64,000 nt of DNA, from positions 22,518,501 through 22,582,500 of the forward strand of contig NC_080405.1 in assembly GCF_030265065.1 (NCBI RefSeq). Direction: 5' to 3'. This stretch comes from Corythoichthys intestinalis (Eukaryota > Chordata > Actinopteri > Syngnathiformes > Syngnathidae). The notes under the pieces were generated by a model. The model worked only from the letters and a program-made list of their open reading frames with translations, made no database searches and was not told where the DNA came from. Numbering within the stretch: position 1 is the stretch's first letter; every line of letters begins with the position of its first letter. Shown in pieces: positions 1 to 12,210 of this stretch. A program made the position numbers and the translations under genes.

Positions 1-750
1 ATCACGTTAAATAATTAACGCATGCGCTGCACGACTCACTTACACATTGTCACGTTCAATCTATAAAGACGCCGTTTTACCTATAAATAGCGCTAAAAGG
101 CAGCGTATAATGAGTAGAGAGAATTTTGACAGCCTTTGGGGCCATTTTTATGTGGCTAAAGCCTTACAATACCGCTCTCAGAAAATACAATTATCGTGGG
201 AGGCAATATGGGGAAGAAAGGTAGTAGCTGATCATTTTCTTAACACCCTATGCTCTTTCCCAACGCAGAGAAGATATACCAATTGGTGCCCCTACGCAGT
301 CATGGTTGCACTTCCCATCATGCATTTGGGCAGAAGTTAAATGGCTGCAGTATCATTTACTGAAAGCTCAACAAATACACTAGATGGCAATATTTAGTCA
401 CAATATACAGTCACATTTATCCTTTAAGAATTACAAGTCTTTCTATCCGTGGATCCCACTCACAGAAAGAATGTTAATAATGTCTTGAGTATTTATTGTC
501 ATAATAAACAAATACAGTACTTATGTACTGTATGTTGAATGTACATATTAGTCCGAGTTGTATTCATTTTTTTCTTAATGCGTTGCCAAAATGTATATGA
601 TCGGGAAAAATTATCGGGAATGATTGGAATTGAATCGGGAGCAAAAAAAAAAAAAAAAAAAAAAAAAGCAATCGGATCGTGAAATATCAGGATTGGCAGA
701 TACTCAAACTAAAACGATCGGATCGGGAGCAAAAAAACATGACCCTACAA
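1..750 (-). mobile_element. hAT-like non-autonomous element, cut by the window start
   Basis: This stretch matches, in reverse orientation, the element at 8151-9092. Shared landmarks are the CCCGATCG-rich end with poly-A (about 640-745), the ACAGTACTTATGTACTGTA block (about 514-532) and the AACGCATGCGCTGCAC block near 18-35. The terminal inverted repeat near 745 is degenerate and the other end lies outside the window. No transposase is visible, so it is a MITE-type copy. Positions 751-1193 hold no recognisable feature. Confidence 0.6.
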
Positions 751-1332
751 CAACCCTAATTGTTACCCTAATTCATATAGCCAAATCTCTGCGACTATTT
801 ACATTTTCAAATGATCACTTCGACAACATGCTAAGAATATCAGAATGTTCCATAAGCGGTGAGCTATTTTAAGATCAGGCTTGAGGGCTGCTCATGTAGT
901 CCACGAGATGTTTCTTTTTGATGCCTTAAATCGCATAGATTGTATGTGTATGCCTTCTTTTCCGTCTCATGATTTAAGCTATAGATCAAGGAGACATTGA
1001 CCAATGAAAAAGTTTTGGATGATGGGTATAATATAAGCAATGGCAATGACCAGGAAAAGGAAAAGATCTGCACGCTTGAAAACAGTCCAAATAAGTATGA
1101 ATTCTTGCCCAGTAGTCAAGAAATAAAAATAAATTAAAAAAAACATCCAGAAAAAAAGAATGAACGACTCACTCAGAGAACATTTAAACTATACTGTAAT
1201 TTTCACACTATAAGGCGCACATGTTTATAAGCCGACACCCACCAAATTTGACACGTTTTGACAAGCCGCACTGGCTTATAAGCCGCAGCTGTCCTTACTG
1301 AATTATGGGATAATTGCACCAAAAGATATTAA

Positions 1333-2860
1333 CTGGTAACACTTTATTTGACCGCAGCATCGTACGACTGTCATAAGACCAAATGAACCACCATGAAGAT
1401 TTGAACCAATTACCAGCAAAGCTTCATTGCTTCGAGAAGCTTCATTTAGCCGTCACTGCTCCCACTGGGGAAACAGTCAACCTCTGCTGCCACCTGCTGT
1501 CAACACTATTATTGTCCAACATGCCTCCGAGCATGCATTGTAGTGCTACAGATGTAAATAACAATCAAAATTTATGTGCTATGCTAAATATTTTTTCAGT
1601 TACTGTTCCAGTTGTTTCATTAATTGCTAGTTATGGTATTTAGTAACACTTATTCGACAGTGGCGCCATATAACTGTCATTAGACAATTATAATGATGAC
1701 ATGACACTGTCATGAGCATTAATGAATGCTTATAACAGATGTCATTTAGTAGAGGCGTGGGAAATTTCCGATTCTTAGATTATTCGCGATTCGGCCGTGG
1801 AAGATTCGAGAACGATTCACAAATATCCAAATTCCGATTATTGAATTATACCAGGTAAAACGGAAATAAAACAGTCAGCGCGGTCTTTGGGACGCAATGA
1901 GGAACGGACCGAGAGTAAATATCATGTTCAACTCATACCACTAGATAAAAAAAAACATACCTGATTGCAGCTGACAGCCGCTACAAACAACGCCCAGTTG
2001 CTAGTTGCTACAAACATACGGCTACAGTAGATATCATATATATGTAGAACTAGATGCAAAATGACAGACGACGTCGGTGTTAGAACATATGTTATTGAAC
2101 AGAGATGCGAAATGACAGACTTTCCAGCGTAAGTAAACAGCCGCCATCTTAAAGCAGTAAACCTATCTAGAAGGCTCTGTTGTAGCGAACCTAATTAATT
2201 TTTTTATCTAAAATACTCCTAAATCGGCAGAATCTTGTCTTGAATCTATCTTTAAATGATGAAATAGTTTTAAAACTTTGACAAAAGTAGACAGAAGGGA
2301 AATTGTGGAATAACGGGATCAATTCTAACAACTGTAACAGTTGATTCACAACATTAAATTAATTGAATGTAGTTTAAAGCTGCTGATACAGAATGGGGAC
2401 TGGAGTTTTTTTATTTACTGTTATTTTTGTATATTTGTTTACTGTTATATGTTAACTTGATACTGAAATAGTAGTTTGGTTTAGCCTGAGAGGATTTTTG
2501 AACAATTTTGGAACTAATGTACAAAACATAATTTTTTTTTTTTAATTTAAAAAAAAAAAAAGGAGGGGGGTGCATTAATAATCGTTTCATAATCGAATCG
2601 GAGCCTCTGAATCGTAATCGAATCGTTAGGTGCCCAAAGATTCCCAGCTCTATCATTTACTGTTATCCGGCAAATTATCTCACTTTTGAATAGATGTAAA
2701 AGATCCAAGATGAACATAAATGGAGTTAGTGACATCATTTGCCTGATGACACTTAATGACATCTGTCATAAGCATTCAGTTATACCCATGATACTGTCAT
2801 GTCATAATTATGACCGTCTTATGAGTCTTATAACGCCGCTGTCAAATAAAGTGTTACCCA
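1333..2860. mobile_element. Nested TIR element with TTAA target duplication
   Basis: Ends of the type (C/T)(T/G)GGTAACACTTTATTTGAC are inverted and both are directly flanked by TTAA (1329-1332 and 2861-2864). This fits a piggyBac-type target. The inverted similarity extends inward about 40 bp (CGTAC/GACTGTCATAAGAC against its complement). It sits inside the 1194-2941 element and is itself split by the hAT-like element at 1750-2652. The superfamily is inferred only from the target site. Confidence 0.55.
1750..2652. mobile_element. Innermost hAT-like element
   Basis: It is bounded by TAGAGGCGTGGGAA on the left and the inverted form TAGAGCTGGGAATC on the right. The flanks are 8-bp direct repeats TCATTTAG (1742-1749) and TCATTTAC (2653-2660), the duplication length typical of hAT. 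No transposase is visible. Confidence 0.65.
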
Positions 2861-3089
2861 TTAACCAAAATAAATCAACAAGTAAGCTGCAGGATTCAAA
2901 ATGAAGGAAAAAAGTCGCGGCTTATAGTCCGAAAATTACGGTATATCGCACGCAACACTTTGTGTATGTGATGTAATCAATTCTATTCCGGTAGAATTAG
3001 AAGAAAAAAATACATGTCAGGTTAGTGTTTTTTTTTTTTTTTCCTTTTTCAATTACGGTAGCAATGTTTTAACCCAGAGACTTTGTGAT

Positions 3090-3303
3090 TTGCAAAAAAG
3101 ACACTTTAAACTACTACAGGCCAGGAGGCTCATTGGGCTCTTCTGTAAGAAAATTGACACACTTCCCAAAAATTAATGGATTAAGGAAATGACGAACTCT
3201 GTTATGCTGGAAAAACTAATTTATGCCATGAGAGGGAAGGCAGAGGATATTGAACAAATGTGGAAACCTTTAGTAAACTTTATTGACAAGTGGTGTGTAT
3301 AAC
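3090..3303 (+). pseudogene. LINE ORF2 C-terminal fragment (L1-like)
   Basis: The plus strand encodes a short peptide with the segments MLEKLIYAMRGKAED and MWKPLVNFIDKW, ending at a stop near 3302. This resembles the extreme C-terminus of fish L1-type ORF2 proteins. It is a 5'-truncated relic. The rest of 2942-5318 shows only homopolymer runs (for example T at 3847-3863) and no gene I can support. Confidence 0.5.
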
Positions 3304-5318
3304 CGCCTGTGGTATCCTTACTAGTGTCAAACTCATTCCAAGACCGCTTGATCACTAAAAAGTCACTTAAAGCTTTGGCTGGAAAGTTAATTCAATGTTT
3401 TGTGACGGTTTAAACAGTTTGATTAACTTTCCAGATCACCTTTTGGTAGTTTTGCTAAGAAATTTGTATAAATCAGAAGTGAACCAACCTTACTTTTTTG
3501 ATAGTAACACACACTCAATCTTCACTACTGAACAGTAAAAATGTTGCTCACCACAAATTCACATAATTCAACTCACCCTGCAAAACCCAACTTTGACAGC
3601 ATGCATTTCACAGGAATATTGACAAACATCTGATGGGCGTATCTGAGTCACTTTAGTTTCACCATCATTACCGAATCACACAGAGGGAAAACATAAAATA
3701 CGAACCCATATCCTGTTAACATTAGTATCCCAAAACTCCATACATTCTATATTAGATTATAGCTGCATAAAAACACATAACCCCTTCATGTCGCGCCCAT
3801 TTTCCATTGTGATGTCACGAATATCTAACTCTGAACGTCTGGTCATTTTTTTTTTTTTTTTTTGTTTCCTGAAAAAAAACGAAGAATAACTATTTCAACC
3901 CACGTGCTGAAGACAATCGCTTTAACAATTTTGTAAAAACTTCGGCTGCTCAACGTCATTGAACGCGTAGGGAAGTTGTCGTCAAGCAGTGTGTCGTGCT
4001 GCCACACGACTGTCGCAAATTGATGCAAAAGCACACTTGCACTTCAGAGCCGTTTATGTGCACAATACAACATTCAAGAAACATATACTCAAAGATGTTA
4101 CAGTATCAAGCTTTTATTACATGATTTGCTTAAAACCATGCATGATTGGAATAGTGTCACCTGTCGTAAGTGTCCCCCACATGGCATAATGACAAACTAG
4201 TTGGTGTGGCGTGAAAGCCAGTGCAAACGGATCTGGAGAAACCAGCGTAATCTGATCGTTTGGTCACGCCCCTCTTCCAAACAACCGAGTTGGGACAAAC
4301 AGGAGCTGTCGTACTGACACTGTCTGTTGTTAATAATCTCATCTGCCCCACACCAAATCCCCCCCATCCCCTGCACTATAAAGGATGTTAATCCTAAAAT
4401 CTCCGCCCGTCGCCCGTCATGTTACCGCAACAATTCACTGCTGAAGATAACGGGCACGTCACTAAACGTCTAGTCGAGTCAAACTCATTCAGGTTTGATG
4501 CTAGTTGATTCCCAAATGCCATCTAGTGTTTTAGTCTGATATCAAAATACAATAGTATTTGATAGATCATGGCGCCATGTTTCAATGATCTTTCCCAAAA
4601 GAGAGCTGGCGTTGAACAGGCCAGGGCAGTGCTCCACAGCATCATTAAGCAACGCAATCAAGCACAGGAAATTCATTTAATAGTCGACGTTGGCGAATGT
4701 GATCCCAAACGACCAAAACGACAGCTTTAACACGCAGCGACCCTTACTTCAGAATTTGCCTCGAAAGTTTTTGCCACAGCAAACGCTAACGGAGTTAGCC
4801 GACGAGCAATGAAACCTTCATACTCTTGACTATGTCTCTTTGGCTGCTCCAGTTTTTCAAATACTCAACAGCAGTCACCACAATGAATGGTCATAGAAAG
4901 CCACACGTACCTAAAAAGGCAAATCGTGACAAGTTTTGCTTCTGGGTGTGAGTAGTTTTTGTCCAGCCGCAGCTAGCCGATAGCAGTCCGCATAGCTCGC
5001 CTAGGCCGACGTCGGAATCCCGGAAAAGGAGCGTTGGATGGTCGTCCTCCAGGTGGGGTGAGTAGCCAATCAGAGGCCAGAGGCGTGGCCTCACTCAGCT
5101 CAGATTCAGGACATTTTCAACACATTTTCTTCATAATAATTAATATGAAATTATGTTCGTCAAAGAACAAAAAATGTTTTTTTTTTTTTTTTTTTTTAAC
5201 TGAAACGTGCAAGGGATAAAAAATTATAAAGAAACAGCAACTAGGATAAAAGCATCACTGTCTCTGATGAAAATGATAACCCCCCTCCAGTGGGTGAAAC
5301 CCTCCGGTAAGCGGTTAT

Positions 5319-5595
5319 CATAGGCGGAGTTTGACTTTTGGGGCAGGGGGGGCACAATATGTTGATGACCCCGAAACGCAGTGTCAGCAATAAAATTAAC
5401 TTACAAGAATTGTTATAATAATAAGTTGACAATGAGCGTTCTTTGTTTCCCATTCTTAAGGGGAATTCTAAATCAGGCTGGTAAGACAATACTTGAATAT
5501 GGCACGCCCGCCGGTGTTGTGCCAATGTAGTTACCCCAGTCAAAAATTGTATCCCCTGGGCGGAGCCATATGGAGGTAGATGTGTGTCTTTATTA
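5319..5595. mobile_element. hAT-like element end, CATAGGCGGAG family
   Basis: It begins CATAGGCGGAGTTTGACTTT and continues with about 270 bp clearly alignable to the start of the element at 18261, including the shared GGCGGAGCCATATGGAGGTA block. The far end is not identifiable here. A/T-rich tracts follow to 5700. Confidence 0.6.
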
Positions 5596-5697
5596 TTCAA
5601 TCAAAAAAAAAAGTTGCTTCAATTTTTAAAAAAAAGTTGCTTCAGTCATAATATATATTTTCAATAAAAAAAAGTCGCTTAAAAAAAAAAAGTGTTT

Positions 5698-5755
5698 GAA
5701 TGCAAAAATAAATTTGAAATTTAAATTATTAAATTTCAAATTTATTTTTGCATTC
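5698..5755. repeat. Perfect 25-bp inverted repeat with 8-nt spacer
   Basis: The left arm 5698-5722 starts GAATGCAAAAATAAATTTG. It is exactly complementary to 5731-5755, which ends TTTTGCATTC. The spacer is AAATTATT. It lies just beyond the hAT-like remnant. The related motif GCAAAAATAAATTTGAAA also occurs near 18592-18609. Confidence 0.9.
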
Positions 5756-6458
5756 AGAGTCTACTCTCATAGTCTTATGTGGGTAGGTGGTGGTCTGTTT
5801 TCGTTATGTGTTTTACAGTTCAATAAAACATAATTGCATAGAATCAATAAACACCTATGAATTTGAAATTTTCTTAGAAGTCAGTACGTTTACTGAGGGT
5901 AAACGTTTTGGCGCAAGACCACATCTTCTTCAATATCAATTAGTGAATTATGGATATTAGGAAAAAATAGACATTTTAATCCAGAATAGTTGGACAATGT
6001 GACATTAAAAATATATATATATTGATTTTTCCTCAATTTTGAAAAGCGATTGGTCTGAAGGAAAACCCATGATTAATTTAGAGGGGGAAAAAAAGGTGCA
6101 AGGGGAGACTTTATGGTTTTAATGTACATTACATCAACTTTATTTGGAACAAACTTGTTTTAGTTCAACCCAAAGTGTTTTAAAGTTAATGTGAGGGAAG
6201 AAATTACTCCCATCATCATTAATCTAGAACCAACTTCTTCAATCGCCCGGTGTTTAATTGGGAGGGCAAATACTAGAAGGAAGTCACTAGATACACTTCG
6301 AAAAAATTTTGAAAACCCTTCCACAAGATTATGTCAGATATGCATAAAAATATCCCTTATCAAAATTGGTAAGATACAACCTGGTTAATAAAATACAAAT
6401 TAAATTACAACAGATTGTTATTAACTGTTTCATCATTTGGTGACAAGTTAGCTCCACC
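5756..6458. other. Intergenic and clp1 3' untranslated region
   Basis: No coding feature is visible. On the minus strand an AATAAA signal lies at 6139-6144, about 315 nt past the clp1 stop, and is the best candidate poly(A) signal. The left boundary of the tandem duplication falls at about 6335, inside this 3' UTR, because matching sequence restarts near 21705. Confidence 0.45.
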
Positions 6459-8957
6459 TCATTTGGTGTCCATGAAACGTATATCCATGATGAGCAGCGT
6501 GTGTCTGGGCAGTGGTCGAGGTGAAGGGGACAACACTTTCATCACCTGCAATTGCGTGTCCACATGGGTCACAACAATAAAGCCACACACCGGACTCTCC
6601 ACAATACCCTTTCTTGTCCCTTCGTCTCCATCCTCTGCACTGCTGACACTCAGCACGTGATAGGTGAGATCTCTACCAGGTGTCACAGGAACCAGCTTGA
6701 GTTGGGTATCATCTTGAGACATTCCCAGTGGCAGACACGAGTCTGGGATGGAAGGTGCCCCGATTTTATAGATGCGCACATCAGAGAAACGCACTTCGAA
6801 TGAAAAAGGGTAGAAGGACACGCCGCGAAAGCCGTAGAAGTATTCGCGGATTTTCTCATCCCGAACCTCGCGTCGGCACTCCTTGGAGCGCTCCACCACT
6901 CCCCCCGACTTTGGTAGGAGAACAACACGGACAAAGTGAGGGAGATCTCGTTTAAGTTCGTTGTACAGCCGCTCGTGGTCCAGTACGAGCACCACGTCCA
7001 CCTCAAAGGCGGAGGCACAGTGGACTAGAGCTTGATAACCAGAGCCCTTCACCCAGCCACATGTGTTGATGATACAGCCACCAACACTGGCTTTCCTGTT
7101 CACCTCACAGCGCTGGGAGAACACCTCAGCCAGGCAGGATGTCAGCTTTTGGGATATAAAAAATCCTCAGAGTGAATAAATTGGACGTTTGGCCTGAGCT
7201 TTAATACCGCCATGTTCGTTATTGGCCTTACCTTATTGTAAAGTTTGATGTTGGTCCCTGGAGAAGTTGAGCCAAAGTGATAAACGAGTGGAGCCTGTAC
7301 CGAGAAGCCCTCCTCCACATCAGCTGGACGCTCAATGCAAAGTGCTGAAACGGTCCCCGGTACTGACACCTTAAGAAAGGGAAAACGTGTGTTTAAAAAA
7401 AATGAGCAAAACAAATCTATAATCTTTATACCAACAATGACCTTCAATTATTCTATTAAATAGGAATAATTGTCTCCTCAGCAGATTTAGGGCTAAAACA
7501 TAGGAAAGTTGCTCCACCATTTTTCAAACATCAAAGATATCATACGGGCTTTGTACTACTTTGATTTTGTTGCCAATAAATATTTTAAGCTTCTCTCTAA
7601 ACCTCCTCAAGTCTTCAGACGTTAAAGTGTTCATATAGATTTTTCCCACCGACTGTTCATGTCTTCACTGCCTGCCATCATTTAATGTGACTTTTCTTTC
7701 AAACAATTGCGTGTGCGCCGAAAATATGTCAACAAAGATACTCATTTACTATAGTTCATGTTGCTTTTAGGTTTTACTGTAAGGCGATTAGCTTATTAAT
7801 GCACTTGTATGACAGTAAAGAATTTAAAAAGTGTAACGAATAAGGGCAACTTGCCTCCAGCAAATTCTTATCCTCACTTCCGCGTTGCAAACACCAAGGT
7901 CATGCCACTTTCAAAAGGTGAGTCATTCTGTTGACATTTTGCCTCATCATATTGCAGTTAACTTATTTTAACATTTGGAAAAACGTTAAAATTGTATCCA
8001 AAAACATTTAATGTATAGTTAATATGGTGGAAGGAGGCCGAGATAAACATTATATTAGACTTTTGCTCTGGGAAATATACAGTGAGAAGCAAAGGTATTT
8101 GCACCCCTTGTGATTTTGCAAGTTCACCCACTTATGAAATATATAGAAAGTAGGGTTGTTCCGATCATGTTTTTTTGCTCCCGATTCGATCCCGATCGTT
8201 TTAGTTTGAGTATCTGCCGATCTCGATATTTCCCGATCCGATTGCTTTTTTTTTTGCTCCCGATTCAATTCCAATCATTCCCGATAATTTTTCCCGATCA
8301 TATACATTTTGGCAATGCATTAAGAAAAAAATGAATAAAACTCGGACGAATATATACATTCAACTTACAGTACATAAGTACTGTATTTGTTTATTATGAC
8401 AATAAATCCTCAAGATGGCATTTACATTATTAACATTCTTTCTGTGAGAGAGATCCACGGATAGAAAGACTTGTAATTCTTAAAGGATAAGTGTGACTTT
8501 GTATATTGTGACTAAATATTGCCATCTAGTGTATTTGTTGAGCTTTCAGTAAATCATACTGTAGCCATTTAACTTATGCCCAAATGCATGATGGGAAGTG
8601 CAACCATGACTGTGCGTAGTGGTACCAATTGATATATCTTCTCAGCGTTGGGAAATAACATAGGGTGTTACGAAAAAGATCAACTACTACTACCTTTCTT
8701 CCCAGGCTGCCAAAATTCTCTCTACTCATTTTACGTTGCTTTTTAGCTCTATGTATATGTAAAACGGTGCCAATATAGATTGAACGCGACAATGTGTGAG
8801 TGGGTAGTGCAGCGCATGCGTTAATTGCGTTAAATATTTTTAATGTTATCACTGCCGTTTACGCAATAAATTTGATAGCCCTACTTTAAGCCACAACTAA
8901 AGACTCTGGATGAGTGTAAGACATTTTGTCTGTAACATTTAACAATTTATTAAATTA

Positions 8958-8988
<31 letters not shown>

Positions 8989-11869
8989 TATCAAAAAAGG
9001 CATGTCCGATATTTTTTTGCCAATTCCGATACTTTGAAAATGACGTGATCGGACCCGATCGATCGGCATCCCGATCGACCGGGACATCTTTAATAGAAAG
9101 GTCTGAAATCTCAGATGCATTTCCACTCATAGAGACATAATAATAATAAAAAAAAAAATTAAAAATCCGGAACTCACATTGTATGATTTTTCAATTATTT
9201 ATTTGTCATTCACTGGGGTTCATAAGTATTTGTACCCCTGAGAAAATCAGTGCTAATATTTAGTGCAGAAGCCTTTGTTCACAATTACAGAGGTCAGACG
9301 CTTTCTGTAGTTCTTCACCAGGTTATCATATATGAAAACAGGGGTTTTGGCCCATTCCTCCACACAAATCTTCTCTAGATCTGTCAGGTTTCGGGGCTGT
9401 CGTTGAGAAACACGAAGTTTCAGCTCAATCCAAAATTTTCTATTGGACTGAAGTCTGGAGACTGGCTAGGTCACTCCAGAACCCTGATATGCTTTTTATG
9501 CAGCCAATCCTTGGTCCGCTTGGCTGTGTGCTTCGGATCATTGTCATGTTTGAAGATCCACCCACGACTCATCTTTAAGTCTCTGACTGAGGGAAGGAGG
9601 TTGTGGCTCAAAATCTGACGAAACATTTCACCATTCATCATCTGCTCCATACAGTACAGTCGTCCTGTCCCCTTTGCCGAAAAGCAGCCCCAAAGCATGA
9701 GGTTTCCACCCCCAAACTTCACAGTGGGGATGGTGTTTTTGGCATTGTAATAATCTTTCCTTTTCCTCCTCACAACACACGACGAGTAAAGTTTGCAACA
9801 AAAAGTTCTTCTTTGGTCTCATCTGACCACATGACTTTCTACAAAGACCCCTCTGAATCACTCAGTTAGTCCCTGGCAAACTTCAGACAGGCTTCAACAG
9901 GTGAACCTTCTGAGCAATGCATCATTTTAAACCATTGCACCACAGTGTTCTACTGAGAGTAGCCTTTGAAACTGTTCATCCAGCTCTCTTCAGGTCATTG
10001 ACCAGCTACTGCAGTGTCGTTCTAGGCTGAACCCCCACTTTTCTCATCATGAGTGATGCCCCACGAGGAGAGATTGTATATGGAGCCCAAGTCCAAGGTA
10101 GATTATCAGTCATGTTTAGCCTTATCCATTTTCTAACAATTGCTGCAACTGTTGACTTATTCTCACAAAGCTGCTTTCCAATTGTCCCATAGCTTTTTCC
10201 AGCTTTGTGGAGCACAGCAATTTTTTCTCTGGTCTTTCGAAAGCTCTCTGGTCTTGCCCGTGGTAGCAGTTGGATTATGAGTGACTGTGGGGTGCAAAAG
10301 TGACAACTCATGGGCTAAAGGTGGACTTTTTTTAAGGTACACTGAAAAGTTTTTGAGTGTCATAACTATTGCTGATTCTCAGGGGTACAAATCCTTATGA
10401 ACTTCAGTAAATTACAAATAAATGATTGAAAAATCACACAATGTGAGTTCCGTTTTTTTTTTTTTTTTTTTAAGATTATGTGATGTCTCCATGAGTGGAA
10501 ATGCATGTATGGCTGAAATTTCAGACCTCTACCTATTTTCTAAGTGGGTGAACTTACAAAATCGCAAGAGGTGCAAATACTTCTGCTCCTCAATGTACAG
10601 ATAGACAACATCCCCAGAACAGGTTGGATTCAATTTGGATGGTGCACTGTACTTCTTTCACAACCAAGGAATCGGACACTTAAAAATACTGAAATATAAT
10701 CCTTTCATGCAGAATGGGTGTGTTCGGAAGATGTAGGTGTTAAAATATTAAGTTTCAACTAATTGCAGTTATCTGAATGTCTTCCCATCTCACCCCACTC
10801 TGGCCGACATCCAGTTCCACCAGCGTGGGCCTCCTGCCCACTCGCACGGCGTAGCTCAGTAACAGCCGACACACTGTCGACTTGCCCACGTCCGTAGGAC
10901 CCACCACCATCACCTAGGAAGATAAGACAGGATTACATAAACCAAAACTGTTCTTTGAATTGGCTTCCATGTTAAAATTCAGATTTAATAAGTGGTGCCC
11001 TGATATTTGATTATATTTGTTACTTTAAAAAAAAAAAAAACACTTGTATCTGAAATCATTTCACCAATGAAATGTACAGCAATCTTTGCTGACCCCAACC
11101 CCCCAAAAAACCTATGATATTGTACTTGAAGTGAGTTACATTCATTACATTCACGCTCATACAGTGGGGAGAACAAGTATTTGATAGACTGCCACCCATT
11201 GGCAGTGTATCAAATACTTTTTCTCCCCACTGTATATCATGATCAAAGCCAAAAAACATGATTAAAAAAAAAAACATAATAGCATGATAAAGCCTCCTGA
11301 TCATAAAAACCCATGTTGGATCACTCATGTCTAAAGGCACCACTGTATTCCATATTTTGGAACTTAAAACACGGTCAGGGCTGTTAAATAAGGCATTAAA
11401 AGCTACCCTTGGTCCTCGCTCATTGTCCCGCTCTGCCTGTTTTCTCATCTGCTCCAGTGCCGCATGTGTGTTCAGGTAAAGAAGCATGGGAGTGTCTTTG
11501 GACACGTAAGCCACCTAAGGGAGTGAAGGGAAAAGCTGATGACTGAGCTTGACCTTGAGGCACAACGACAAGCAGATTGTTCGAGCCAGTGCTTACCTCG
11601 GGCTTCCCGTAAAGGTTCACACTGCAGCCATGCCAGGTGAATACTGCGATTTTGGCACCTGGTCCAAAAGTGTACTTCTTGTTCCTGTTCAGTTCTGAGC
11701 CAAACACTTCTGCCATTCCCGTGAGGAGCTCCAATTCAACCTGCTCTGCAGTCTCCCCAGCCTCTACCTCAAACCGAAGTTCTGTCTCCTTCTCCAGGTC
11801 ATATCTGGTACCGACTTTCCCAGGTTGCAAAGGATCCTCACTCGTCTTTTCTACACCATCACTTGCCAT
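6459..11869 (-). CDS. clp1: Polyribonucleotide 5'-hydroxyl-kinase Clp1
   Basis: CLP1 is a nuclear RNA 5'-kinase found in pre-mRNA cleavage factor II and the tRNA-splicing endonuclease complex. Coding exons on the minus strand are 11597-11869, 11407-11514, 10794-10913, 7232-7369 and 6459-7145. All are in phase 0 with GT-AG borders and give 441 residues (human CLP1 has 425). Exon 1 carries the N-terminal domain ([21 protein letters not shown]). Exon 3 has the Walker A loop [10 protein letters not shown] and the following VELDVGQ. Exon 4 has [10 protein letters not shown] and VYHFGST. Exon 5 has [14 protein letters not shown] and FYGFRG, and ends [10 protein letters not shown]. The start ATG follows a splice acceptor by 7 nt. 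A Tc1 carrying a nested MITE occupies most of intron 3, and a hairpin MITE lies in intron 2; neither disrupts a splice site. The gene looks fully functional. Confidence 0.95.
7370..8079. other. clp1 intron 3, left part
   Basis: Unique A/T-rich intron sequence. I see no gene, RNA or repeat in it. Confidence 0.5.
8080..10595 (-). mobile_element. Tc1-like transposon in clp1 intron 3, split by a MITE
   Basis: The left end CAGTGAGAAGCAAAGGTATT is flanked by TA (8078-8079). The right end is the degenerate inverted copy near 10595, also flanked by TA. The transposase reads on the minus strand between about 10311 and 9300. Recognisable pieces are the N-terminal helix-turn-helix ([26 protein letters not shown]), then [12 protein letters not shown], and the DDE segment HDNDPKHTA. 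The frame is broken several times, so it is dead. A hAT-like element sits in its left end. Confidence 0.8.
8151..9092. mobile_element. hAT-like MITE nested in the Tc1
   Basis: Flanked by perfect 8-bp duplications ATAGAAAG (8143-8150 and 9093-9100). The left end TAGGGTTGTTCCGATC and right end, inverted TAAAGATGTCCCGGTC, are partial terminal repeats. It contains a TA run at 8967-8991. Near 8870 lies the end of another TIR family (GATAGCCCTA), like that at 54141-54768, so the element has a composite history. No transposase is present. Confidence 0.75.
11162..11232. mobile_element. 71-bp hairpin MITE (Tc1-type ends)
   Basis: CAGTGGGGAGAACAAGTATT starts it and the inverted copy ends at 11232, with TA on both sides. 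Almost the whole element is one imperfect hairpin. It lies in clp1 intron 2. The corresponding site in unit B (near 22010) lacks it, so it arrived after the duplication. Confidence 0.75.
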
Positions 11870-12147
11870 GGTAAAGCTGACAAAATGTGATCAGACGTTA
11901 TTTACATATTCATATCGATTAAAGATGGAAATATGCCAGTTTTACGAAACGGAACAAAAACAATGCGTAATGTACTATCATGACAATTCAGTAGCTGCTA
12001 CTTCATCTCAGTGTGAAGTTTGGAGAGTGTGAGTCAAAATTAGCTAAGAAACATGAAATTAAACGCAAACTTAACCGTAGCAGAAGCTGACGTGACATAT
12101 TTGCCAATATCTCAAGTCTAATATTTCTGTATCTGAGAAGTAAATAC

Positions 12148-12210
12148 CTGTTCTGTCGTCAATTATTTTCGTGGCAGTGGCGAGCACATAACAAATATAT
12201 ATACTTATAA
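12148..12210 (-). promoter_or_regulatory. clp1: clp1 promoter and non-coding first exon
   Basis: A donor (CAG then GTATTT) at 12147/12148 on the minus strand pairs with the acceptor TTTTGTCAG just before the start-codon exon (11876). This implies a short untranslated first exon beginning near 12190. A TATAAGTATATATA stretch lies just upstream, around 12193-12206, and may act as a TATA-type element. The arrangement is kept in unit B near 22760-22810. The transcription start is inferred. Confidence 0.45.

Larger units (their letters stand above)
1194..2941. mobile_element. Outer TIR element (TA target site) of a three-deep nest
   Basis: The ends read CTGTAATTTTCACACTATAA on the left and, reverse-complemented, CCGTAATTTTCGGACTATAA on the right. 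Both are flanked by TA, as expected for a Tc1/mariner-type target duplication. The same end motif bounds the elements at 40980-42920 and 61506-61745. Most of its length is a second element inserted inside it. No transposase ORF is visible. Confidence 0.65.
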
